In this document: positions 54,860 through 64,000 of the stretch, in pieces | How positions within the stretch are numbered: position 1 is the first letter of the stretch | How the letters are laid out: every line of letters begins with the position of its first letter | Translations under genes and position numbers: made by a program | Assembly (NCBI RefSeq): GCF_026745355.1 | Contig: NC_079209.1 | Location: 45,834,971-45,898,970, forward strand | Source of the DNA: Beta vulgaris subsp. vulgaris | Lineage: Eukaryota; Streptophyta; Magnoliopsida; Caryophyllales; Amaranthaceae | DNA length: 64,000 nt | Direction: 5' to 3' | Notes under the pieces: model-generated | Databases searched by the model: none | What the model was told of the DNA's origin: nothing | Seen by the model: only the letters and a program-made list of their open reading frames with translations

Positions 54860-56779
54860 ACAGTAGAGCGATTTATACCTCCAGTACTTGAGATTGCGAG
54901 CTTAAAACTTTATATTAGTTATGTTTGTTTCAATTGATATGTCGTGGTCTCTCTAAAACACATATATGAAAAGCATATGTTTAGTTTCGTATCTATATAG
55001 GAATCAATCAAGCCGATTTACATGTTCAGACCAATCTAATAAGATCCCATCTAATAAGATTATTGCTTTTCATAATTAATTGGAGAATTACAATAAATAT
55101 TGGTGAACATTGACCATAAAAATGTAAATGGAGTAATCAATTAGGAACGAAGAGAGTATGTATCATGTTAATCTTAATTTCTTTTAATAATTTCTTCTCT
55201 TTTAAAAGATTTATATGTTGAATATGAAAGTTGTTGGGGAAAAAGATCAAAGTACCAAAGCAAATTATGTAAGTTTTATAGAATTATGTAAGTTTCAAAT
55301 GTTAATGATATATAAAATGTGATAAAAAAAAAAAATCAAACTATTTATTTATCTAAGATTGATATTATGACACTTGTTCCTTTTTCATTTCGATAAGATT
55401 CTAGATAATACCTCCTCTATAATTTCTTTTATCTTGCACATCTATAATTGTTAATATGTTTCATTAGCCATGAGTAAATTTTTTGAAGATATTTTGAAAC
55501 CACATATCGAAATGAATCCAACAAGACTCACACAACTATATATTTTTCCATTATGACAACCCAAATTATTAGACTAGACTGTCTAATTATAACATTAAAA
55601 TTAGGCAGCCAAGCCCAATAATTTGTTCTTCTCCAACCCATAATCAAACCATGAAAAAAATATTTGCCACGCCAGGCTATTTAACCCATTGAATTCAGCC
55701 ATATTTATTATGTTCCTAAACCAGAAAACCAAATTCCAGATTCTCTCTCTAAAGAAAACGGCAAAAGTTCTTCGCTGTTAATTAATTACATGAATCTTCT
55801 TCGTCTTCTTCGCAATCTATTCTCGATCTTCTTCGTTTTCTTCTTCGCAATCAATTCTCGATGAAAACAATGAGTAATCAATTGTTCCTAAATTTTCTGG
55901 TTTTTTCACCGAATTTTTTAGCTAATAGTTGCTGCATGTAATTACGAATTTCTTCACAAATAGCTGCTGCTACAATTTTCAGCTTGATTAAGGTACTTTC
56001 TTCGTAATTTCGCTTGTATTATGTTCAATTTGGAGAAGATTTGGTTCAATTTCGTCTACACTTTGTTTTCATTTGCTCTGTAATTATTGATTGCATCAAA
56101 CTTATTTATGTCCAAAATCAGTAATTTGTTTGAATTATTTGTTAGATTTGGAAATTCAGCAATCATGTTTGTTCAAATTCGAATTTAATTGCAGTTAATG
56201 AATTTTTGAATTCAATAGCTGACTTCTTGTTTTTTTGTAGAAATGATTATGAAATGTATGAAGGTTTTGAAGAACTTTTTATTGGTGGTTGCAGCACATA
56301 ATGAAAATGAACCAGCAGACCAATCATTCATAATCAACTACAAGTAGTTGATGCAACACATAACAAAAATGAAGCATTAGATGCAATGATTCATAATCAA
56401 CTACAAGCAGTTGATTCAATGTTGAAGAATGCACTGCTAACACAAGTTCTTATATTTGTGTTCATTTTCTAGTACATTTTGTTCGATATGTGTTGATTCA
56501 ATTGTGCATAATGCACCAGTATATTTTGATTCAATTGTTATGATAGTGACTTTATGACATAAACTGGTCACTAGTTAAGCTTTTCTGGTGTTTTTTGTGT
56601 TTTGTGCAGAAAATGTTGTTGCTATATTATTTTTGAATATGACATTATGTATTTTGTTATAACAGTGACTTTATGGCCTAAAGTCAAAATATATTTTTCA
56701 AAAGAGAGAAATTTGAGGGTGTTACAAAAGTTGTCACTGATTAAGGTTTTCTGGTGTCTTTTTGTGTTTTGTGGCATAA
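54860..56779. other. Intergenic and leader-like region before the FAR1-like remnant
   Basis: No coding region is supported to 55700. From about 55740 to 55870 a TCTTCTTCG-rich pyrimidine segment resembles a transcript leader. 55900-56600 holds AT-rich, intron-like sequence with duplicated phrases (CAGTTGATTCAATG, CAACTACAAG). Confidence 0.45.
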
Positions 56780-57755
56780 AAAGATCTTGATGTTAGTGGT
56801 AGTCTTATCGGTGTGCAAAAGAAAACAATTGAGGAATTGTATGAATTGTATCGTTTGCATTCTCGAGCATTGGGTTTTAGCATCAGGAAATATACATCTA
56901 GGATTGGTAGGGTTGAAGGAAATGTGTATTTAACGAAGGAAAAGCATTTTGTTTGCTCGTGTCATGGAAAACCGGATGAACAAAGTGATTTTGTTTCTGT
57001 TCCAAATATTATTGTTTAATGAGGATGATAATGAGAGGAAGCAACGGAGGGTTATTGTTACAAAGGCGGGGTGTAATGCAATGATGAGGATGAAGTTAAA
57101 TGATTCTGAGATGTATGAAGTGATACGTCATGTGCTTGTGCATAATCACGAGCTTACTCGTATTGAGTGGCAACAATACCACCGTTCAGAAAGGGTTATT
57201 GGGGATGGCAAAGCAAAAGAAATTACTGTAGTGACAGAAGCATCAATGCGACCTTCTATGCAATATCGATATGAATGTTACCAATATGGTGGTACAGAGG
57301 CTTTTGGTCACACTTCTGGTGACCACTACAATTTCGTGAATAGGCTAAAGATGAAGACAATTGAGGGATGTGATGCACAAGTTGTCATCGATAAGTTTAG
57401 GCAAAGGGCTGCTGATGAGGGTGACTTTTTTTATAGGGCGAAATTGGATAGCATCGGTAGCTTGTGTAATCTGTTTTGGCGTGATTTTATGATGAAGGAT
57501 GATTATGAATTGTATGGAGATGTTACTATTTTTGGTACCACATATCGAATGAATAGGTATAATTTGATATGTGGTGCATTTGTGGGTATAAACAATCATT
57601 AGAAGAATGTAATGTTTGAGTGTTGCTTTTTGTCAGACAAGACAATTGATTCATTTGTTTGGCTCTTTGAGGTTTTTAAGAAATGTGTGGGTGGATTTTG
57701 TCCTGTGTCAATATTTACAGAGCAAGAGCAAGCCATCAGCAATGCTTTGTCTCAG
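56780..57755 (+). pseudogene. FAR1/FHY3-like gene with MULE transposase domain, broken
   Basis: The first frame (from about 56780) has ELYELYRLHSRALGFSIRK, the FAR1 DNA-binding domain, and HFVCSCHG. A frame change near 57015 moves to KAGCNAMMRMKL and VLVHNHELTR (57030-57160), completing the zinc-binding FAR1 motif. The MULE transposase core follows (DVTIFGTTYRMNRYNLICGA, 57520-57575); the conserved Trp of the motif ...GINNH-W-KN is TAG at 57600-57602. LFEVFKKCVGGF and IFTEQEQAISNALSQ end the exon at a GT donor (57755/57756). The SWIM zinc finger is not found downstream. FAR1-like proteins derive from Mutator transposases and act in light signalling, or remain in transposons; here the scattered repeats around it favour a transposon-borne copy. 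Confidence 0.8.
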
Positions 57756-58465
57756 GTATTTTTGTTGAAATTTTTGACTCTTTTTATCTTATATATAAAA
57801 GTGGTCACAGAATGAACTAAATTGGTAACTGATAAAGGTATACTGGATACTTAATAGAAAACTGACATTAATGACTTTAAATTATTATGTAATGTTTAGG
57901 GATTATGTTGGTCACTAAATGACATAAAATGGTACTTAATGTTTTTATCTGGGTACGAAATTCTTAAATGTGTTTATAACAGATTTTTAAAATTACTTAT
58001 GCCTACTAGGTCGCTAATTCAGATAAACTGGTGACTAATAGAATTATAGTGGTTATAGTTAAGAATATTGGTTTTGTTTTAATTATTTAATATCCACAAT
58101 AGAATACCGATGACATAAACTTGAAATCTTAGTATGTAATATAAACTGGTGAACCAAACAAACAAAATATTTCGAAACACTTCTCCATACATGGTTACTA
58201 ATTAGCATAAACTGGTGACTAAAAAGGCTTATAGTGGCCACAAAAATAGAACTTTGCCTACTGTCTACTATGCCATAGTTTTCATAAATTGGAAAAATTT
58301 TGCAACAACATCTGTGCAAAAAACCATATTATCATAATGCATAATATAGCTTTCTAGGAGACATTCTTTGATTTTCTAGGCGACATTCTTCTGGTGGGAA
58401 AGCCTTTTGGTGGTACTTCAGTTGCTGATTCATGTTTTTGTGCTTCTTGGTATCTCTTTGATCTT

Positions 58466-58776
58466 CTAGTAAAGACTTAGGGAACAGGTTTGCTTTGATT
58501 TTCTTGTTGTTTGGGTTTTTTCGGGTTGCTTTTGTTTCTTCAATTCAGGTATACCAAAGTCAATTGATGCCATGTCTGTAATTGTTTGCCTTATTGTTGT
58601 TAGGAGCTTTTCAATGTCATCAATCTGTTGAAGAACTTCAGGGTTCTCTAATAGTTGAGTCAATATGGGTGATCCATCCTGTGGAACATCTTCCTTTCTT
58701 TGTTTAAGCTCCTCCAACCTTCGCGCGTGCATGCTATGCGAACCTTTAGGTCGCGTCCCAATTTTAGGCGAGCTTG
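58466..58776 (-). pseudogene. Unrecognised coding-like block (exon candidate)
   Basis: The minus-strand frame contains HARRLEELKQRKEDVP, then QLLENPEVLQQIDDIEKLL, Leu/Ile/Asp-rich like a coiled coil, and a Lys/Gln/Thr-rich tail ending CSLSLY. It reads as real protein rather than noise, but I do not recognise it. The upstream phrase PKIGTRPKGSHS faintly recalls the linker after the SWIM domain of FAR1-like proteins. Confidence 0.4.
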
Positions 58777-59015
58777 ATCAATAAGCTGTGAAATTTCCAA
58801 GTATCATCATTGCCAATAATTGAAATAATAATATATTAATGCAATCAACCTAGTAGAAGTAATGTATATTCACAACAATATTACGACAATACTTTATAAT
58901 TAACCTAGTGACAAAAGTAATTAAATTGGTAACTAAAGTAATTAAAATGGTAACAAAAAAAATATACTGCATGTTAAGAGCAAATATACTTTTAGTTGTA
59001 ATAATTTAAACTTAC

Positions 59016-59196
59016 ATCTTTTATCGTTTGTTCAATTTCTTCATCAGTCATCGTGCCTTTGGGAAGCTTGATTAATATTACCCTCTCTGCAGAATTTGCG
59101 ATCACCATCGATTGTGGCTTTGGCACCATCATTATAGGGTTTTGATCATGATGCAATGGAGGATCTTCATTCATGTCTTCATGCTCAGTTTCATAC
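59016..59196 (-). pseudogene. Unrecognised coding-like exon with splice borders
   Basis: On the minus strand a CAG acceptor precedes 59196 and a GAT|GTAAGT donor follows 59016. The 181-bp segment encodes acidic, Pro-rich sequence (HEDMNEDPPLHHDQN) then RVILIKLPKGTMTDEEIEQ. It may belong with 58466-58776, but the reading phase to that block needs a different acceptor. Function unknown. Confidence 0.4.
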
Positions 59197-59199
59197 CTG

Positions 59200-60325
59200 T
59201 TTCAATTGAGTCAGATTGGATACAGTAGATTATATACCTAACATGAAGCTATTCCAAACAGACATTAAGGGGATAATTGACCAATTAAGTTTAGGTTAAA
59301 TGACTTAAAGTGGTCACTAATCAGGTTATAGTAGCTACTATTGTATCTAAATAATCCTCAAATGATAAAAATTAGTGAAATCAGATTTGTAGTTTGTAAT
59401 TTTAATATATGAAAAAGAAATACTTAAAATGTAGTAGCTTAGTATTAAATCAGCAATGATATAATAATTTACAGTGAATAGGAATTTAAAACATAAAACC
59501 ACACAAAACAGCACAAAAAACATAGTAGTTTCATACCTGTTTTTGTTGAGGCAGATTGGGAACATTGCAGTTTCTCACTCACCCATACCAAATCTGCCTC
59601 CTTTGTTGTTCGTTACTGCAATCTCTTCTAGCATACGCTCACAGACTATTTCGTATGTCCAATGCTGAATTAGTGGAAGTGATGTTGATGTTTGCATTCC
59701 CTTCTAAAGTAAACAATGGAAGTAAACAAGTTGTAGTATGATGATGCACCCACCTACATTCTTTGATCCTTCTTTGTTGCAACTTGTTATAACTTTGACC
59801 AACCTCTCCAGCACATAAGTGCACCAATTCATTCTTGGGATCTACACGGGATATAAAAGTGCTTTTGTTATATCAATCTCTATGTAGTTGTGTGGTGTAG
59901 GAGTGAGAAATGTCAAGAGTGCATACATATCTTAATAGCTTTGGAATCTGCAACCTCCATTTGGTAGCTCCAAAATCTCTTCAACCAGTTTGGATGCTTT
60001 TATTTATGCATTGCCTGTACATCCTAATTCTCCATGCCAATGATTTTGCGTCCAAAGATCTGGATTGTCTCTTTTGGCAAGAGAGGTTTAGACAACATGA
60101 TCTCCTTCTTTTGGCAGTTGAAAGATGTCATAAACATCATCTTCAGTCATATTGCATCCCCTAGTTGCATCAACTGTAAACTAGTGGCTGCTCCCATTAT
60201 ACTATTGTATAAGCCAGTCCACCATCCCTTGATAATATGCATTCATGCTTAGCATAAGCAATTCTCCAAATCCCATAAATTCCACATGCACTCTTTGATT
60301 TGTATGAAACGGGTTAAAAACTATT
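59200..60325. other. Non-coding region, no gene seen
   Basis: No further exon could be supported. It contains copies of the scattered ACTGGT motif and AT-rich sequence. Confidence 0.4.
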
Positions 60326-60329
60326 CAAA

Positions 60330-60827
60330 TACTACAACTCAGGTTTATTTTCACAAAAAGAAAAAACAATTAGCGTCCGTCGTGTGAAATTATTGTCCGC
60401 TCTGTGTAAACTCAATTCCCACCAGAAGTTGAGAATTAGCGTCCGTTCGTTGACTGTTAGCGTCCGCCTTAACGGATGTTAATTAACGTCTGCCACGTCA
60501 GCGGACGCTAAACAATGTCTGTTTTATCGGACACTATTTAGCGGCTGCAGACGTGGCAAACGTTAATTAGCATCCGACATGAGGGAGATTGTAAATCATA
60601 TGAAGGCGGACGCTATTTACTGTCCACCCCTGGCAGACGCTAATTTTCAGAAATCAGACGCTAAATATTCAGGGTCCGATTATCGGACGCTAATTGAAAT
60701 TTTAGCGACTAGGGGTTTTGCATCCGACTTTTAGTGTCCGTTGACGGACGCTAATTCTGTTAGCGTCCGATCCCGCGTTTTTAGCGTCTGATTTTTGCGG
60801 ACGATAAGGGCTTACATTCTTGTAGTG
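60330..60827. mobile_element. CACTA-type element fragment with TTAGCGTCCG subterminal repeats
   Basis: The right end is ...ACATTCTTGTAGTG (ending 60827), the reverse of CACTACAAGAATGT. Inside, TTAGCGTCCG or its complement CGGACGCTAA occurs about a dozen times in both directions, the dense subterminal repeats that En/Spm transposases bind. A weak left partner, TACTACAACTC, lies at 60330. Flanking triplets do not match, so the left boundary is doubtful. No transposase coding. Confidence 0.55.
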
Positions 60828-61326
60828 GTAGTGAGTTGCTCATTCAACTTGAACAGTCCACTAAGGGAACAATATGTTGAAATTAGAACTTTTTTAGCCC
60901 TATAAAAGAATATGGAACAATAACAAACATCATAACCATAGTAATCATCAAACATTAAACTGGTCACTAATTGAGATAAAATGGATACAAAATGAACAAT
61001 ATTGACAACATAATGAGTTAAAGTAGTGATAACCCTAATTCTGTTTTGCAACTGATTTTTTCGGACGATAAGGGCTTACATTCTTGTAGTGGTAGTGAGT
61101 TGCTCATTCAACTTAAAAAGTCCACTAAGGGAACAATATGTTGAAATTAGAACTTTTTAGCCCTATAAAAGAATATGGAACAATAACAAACATCATAACC
61201 ATAGTAATCATCACACATTAAACTGGTCACTAATTGAGATAAAATGGATACAAAATGAGCAATATTGACAACATAATGAGTTAATGTAGTGATAACCCTA
61301 ATTCTGTTTTGCAACTGATTTTTTCT
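60799..61326. repeat. 264-bp tandem duplication spanning a CACTA terminus
   Basis: CGGACGATAAGGGCTTAC and everything after it to GCAACTGATTTTTT is present twice, starting at 60798 and 61062, with only a few differences (CTTGAACAGT versus CTTAAAAAGT). Each copy includes the last 30 bases of the CACTA element and about 230 bp of flank. Confidence 0.9.
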
Positions 61327-61329
61327 AAT

Positions 61330-62295
61330 AAGTTGATGTTTTAGAGTTTAATAATGGACACAAAAGCATAATTTAAACATAAAAGTTGAATGAGGCATAA
61401 GTACCATTGAAATACAATTTAGTGCCATAAGTGGTGACTAATAGAATTGAACTAGTTATTAAATGACATAAAATATCAACTAATATTGTATTATAAAACA
61501 TGAATGAAATATTTGTGCAAAGGGACAATAAACATGAATGTCAACCTGGTTTTATGGTTTTTTTTTCGGAAAACCATCTTGGTCAATCTCTTTCACAGGT
61601 TGTTTTCCTTTTTTTTTCTTTGCTTTTGTACGAGGTGATTATGGTGTATGAACTTTTTCAGCATTGTAGTAGGTTGTTTCTTTTTCTTGCCTCCCTTTCT
61701 TTCATGTGACTCTGCTGAACTCTTTGGAGAAATGCTTATCTCGTGTACCAGAGGAGTTTGCTCTCAAGTTTACCTCTCATCCTTTGGTGAAGTGTCCTTC
61801 TCATTCTCTAGAGGAGTCTTCATTCCCCTTGTTATGATTATTCTTTGAGGTGACTATGATGAATCCTTTGGAGTACTTTGTTTACCCCATTTCATTCTTT
61901 TTCTAGGAGGTAACTCTTTTGGATCTTTTTCTTCCTTTATAGGAGGTTGTTTGTGTCTATTCCCTTCCTATCCTTGAGGTTTTGTTGGATTTCCTTCATC
62001 TGGCCCCTTGTTTGGCTCACCTTCAGCTTGTTCTTCTTCAGTTATGGGAGAAAATGTTCTTTCCTCACTTTTCTTTGGTATTTTAGGTGGTTGGCGCCTT
62101 TTTTCCTTTGTTGTAGCTTTCCTATCATTAGCTGCATTTTCTTCATCTCAGCTAGAGTTTCTGTCACAGTCTTGTATGATTTTGCTTTTTATGTGTGTTG
62201 ATTTTGTGTATATATAAAAAGTGGTGAGTAAATTACTCTCTAAATTACATAAATTGGCTACAAATACAAGTATAATGGTTACTAAATAAAACAAG
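61330..62295. other. Non-coding or degraded region, no gene supported
   Basis: The plus strand is T-rich with hydrophobic accidental frames (61500-62217). The minus strand is Lys/Pro-rich and full of stops. This may be a decayed low-complexity exon of the minus-strand gene seen at 58466-59196, but that cannot be shown. Confidence 0.35.
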
Positions 62296-62298
62296 GTA

Positions 62299-64000
62299 CA
62301 CTAGCTAGTAGAATAATTGCTTATTGCTGCGGTGATATTGCTGCGGTTTTACCCATACGCAGCAATATATCACGTTAAAAGAAAAAGAAAAATACTTCCT
62401 CCGTTTCAAAATAAGTGCAACATTTGCATAGTGTTTACTATTCACAGTTTAAACTTTAATTAGCTTTGGTGACTTACATTTTAGGAAAAACATAGTCATG
62501 TGGGATCTTGTTAGATTCGTCTGAATGTGAATTTTTTTAATATCAACTTTTTATAATTTTTACTTATTGATAATTGAAGATATTAACGGTTAAAATAATG
62601 CATTGGCAAACGTGAAAACAAGAAGTGTTGCAAACAGAGGAAGTATAAAATAACCATATTGTTGCGATTTACGCCGAAAACCGCAGCAATATGGTTTTAG
62701 ATGAAATTTTTCAAAATTTTTTAATCATTTAACGAAACATATTGCTGCGGTTTTTGTCAAAAACTGCAGTAATATAATAAAATAATATAAAAAAATATTA
62801 TTTGGACATATTGATGCGGTTCCTACCAAAAACCGCAGCAATATACTTTTAAATTAATATAAAAAGGTTCATTTAGGGTTTCAGCCTCATTTTACTCCCT
62901 CCCTCTCATCTCTTTCACGGCACTTCCCTCTCATCTCTTTCACGCCACTAACTCTCCCTCTCCTTCTCATCAATTTCTCTCACGCCACTCTCCACTCTCC
63001 CTCTCCCTCTCCCTCTCATCAATTTCTCTCACGCCACTCTCCACTCTCCCTCTCCCTCTTCCACGCGTTCGATTTGTGCCGGCGTTCGTTTTTTTGCCAC
63101 CGTTCGCTCTCAATCTTTCATGCATCCTGCCGAATCACACTTCGCCTCCGCCGTTCGTCCTTTGTTCTTATCGGAATCTGAAGCGCCATCGTTTTTATCG
63201 TCAATCTGAAGCGCCATCCTTCGTTCGTCGGCCGATCGTTCGTCAGCCGTTCGTTGGTCGTTCGCTCGTCCTTCGTCGGCCGGTCGTTCGAAACCCTAAA
63301 TCTTGCCTTGATTCTTATCATATCTGTTTTGTTTTTTTTCGTTTCTTTTTTTTCGTTTTTTTAACATCTGTATGTAAATTTTTTGTTTTAGGATTTTTTT
63401 TATTTTTTTTTTGTTTTTTAAATTTGTATGTAGATTTTTGTTTTAAGATTTTTTTTCAGATCAATTTCTTAGTTTTTTGTTTTTATTATATTTTTTGTAA
63501 TTAGTCAGTGAGTTAACAATTGTTTTTTTCGTTTTTTCATTTTACTTTGTATTATTTATATAACTAGTTTTTTTATTTTTATATATTAATGATATTCATA
63601 TTCTTTTCATATTTGTTGTTTTTTATATTGTAATTTTTATGTTTTTGAATTTTGTATAATAATATTTTGTCATTACTATCAATCAATAGTGATTTATTTT
63701 CTTTTAACTTTTTTGTCTTTCAAATTTGATGGCAAAATGCAAAAAAAAAAGAATTTTTTTTACCTGTAAAATACCTATTGCTGCGATTTTTCCAAGAAAC
63801 CGCAGCAATATGTCATTTTTTATTATTAAATATAGCATATTGTTGTGGTTTTCTCCACAAACTGCAGCAATATGCTTTATAAATCTGATATAAAATAAAT
63901 ATATTGCTGCGGTTTTAAACCGCAACAATATAATAATTACCTATTGATGTCCCTTTAATTGTTGCGCGGCAAAAACCATCGCAATAGGCCACTTAATGAC
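62299..64000. mobile_element. Second CACTA element, left end to window edge
   Basis: Starts CACTAGCTAGTAGAATAATT, close to the CACTA at 23822 (CACTAGTAGAATAATCG), so the same family. Palindromic subterminal units (ATTGCTGCGGTTTT facing AAACCGCAGCAAT) recur at about 62326, 62660, 62740, 62810 and again at 63778, 63840, 63903 and 63956. The second cluster may mark the approaching right end, which lies outside the window. Between them is a pyrimidine-rich leader-like segment (62900-63070, with a duplicated CTCATCAATTTCTCTCACGC unit) and a TTCGTCGG-rich stretch (63160-63290). The frame 63076-63504 has no recognised domain. Confidence 0.7.
62395..62643. mobile_element. Stowaway MITE nested in the second CACTA
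   Basis: Left CTTCCTCCGTTTCAAAATAA, right read inward CTTCCTCTGTTTGCAAC. TA flanks at 62393-62394 and 62644-62645. 249 bp, non-coding. Confidence 0.8.

Larger units (their letters stand above)
56550..62290. repeat. Scattered short motif ACTGGTSACTAA in non-coding sequence
   Basis: Variants of ACTGGTCACTAA or ACTGGTGACTAA, often followed 15-30 bases later by AAAATGGTAAC or ATAGTGGTTA, appear more than twenty times, for example at 56562, 57909, 58027, 58209, 58928, 59312, 60969, 61222, 61433 and 62277. They occur in both orientations of neighbouring genes but mostly in the same plus-strand sense. They are not tandem and avoid the FAR1-like exon. Confidence 0.65.

Noticed and set aside
61500..62217. 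Hydrophobic plus-strand frames resembling membrane segments
   Set aside because: They come from a T-rich composition; no start context, conserved motif or stable frame.
63076..63504. 142-codon frame at the window end
   Set aside because: Low-complexity TTCGT repeats and T-runs inside a CACTA element explain it; no domain recognised.

Overview
This is a gene-poor, transposon-rich stretch of a plant nuclear genome. Plant origin follows from a phi-class glutathione S-transferase with plant introns, a plant-type PRA1 protein, a plastid/mitochondrial PGP phosphatase, FAR1/MULE-type coding sequence, and L1-type LINEs with a terminal RNase H domain. A eudicot is most likely. The style of the SINE, Helitron and CACTA elements fits Caryophyllales/Amaranthaceae (beet, spinach, quinoa group), but that is inference from memory.

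Only three protein-coding genes look intact: a PGP phosphatase-like HAD protein (5483-6403, minus), a three-exon GSTF (39290-40763, minus) and a PRA1 family protein (49732-50361, minus). They are unrelated housekeeping or stress genes, not an operon or pathway cluster. A FAR1/MULE-transposase-like gene (56780-57755, plus) is broken by a frameshift and a stop codon.

Layout: 1-8.9 kb has the PGPP gene, SINEs, a long-TIR MITE, a hAT MITE and a 124-bp tandem repeat. 8.9-23.1 kb is a degraded array of about 125-bp tandem units, invaded by a long-TIR MITE, a Sirevirus-like Ty1-copia element with an env-like extra ORF, and a Stowaway MITE that itself carries a Helitron. 23.3-35.7 kb is one minus-strand LINE, split by a CACTA element (which holds a TRIM fused to a gag-only copia) and by a truncated RE1-like copia. 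35.7-41.8 kb holds a Stowaway and the GST gene. 42-47.4 kb is a second LINE (plus), interrupted by a mitochondrial group II intron fragment and an LTR-like remnant. 47.7-55 kb has a second Helitron, the PRA1 gene, MITEs, a GC-rich long-TIR element and a retroposed unit of about 1.5 kb. 56-62.3 kb holds the FAR1-like remnant, scattered copies of a short motif and a CACTA terminus duplicated in tandem. From 62.3 kb to the window end is a second CACTA with palindromic subterminal repeats.

Many insertions can be read to the base because target-site duplications, terminal inverted repeats or reconstructed empty sites are visible, so the relative order of events can be inferred. The most unusual structure is 23896-27271, where a TRIM and a copia element in opposite orientation share one outer 5-bp duplication and meet at a junction carrying primer-binding-site remnants of both.
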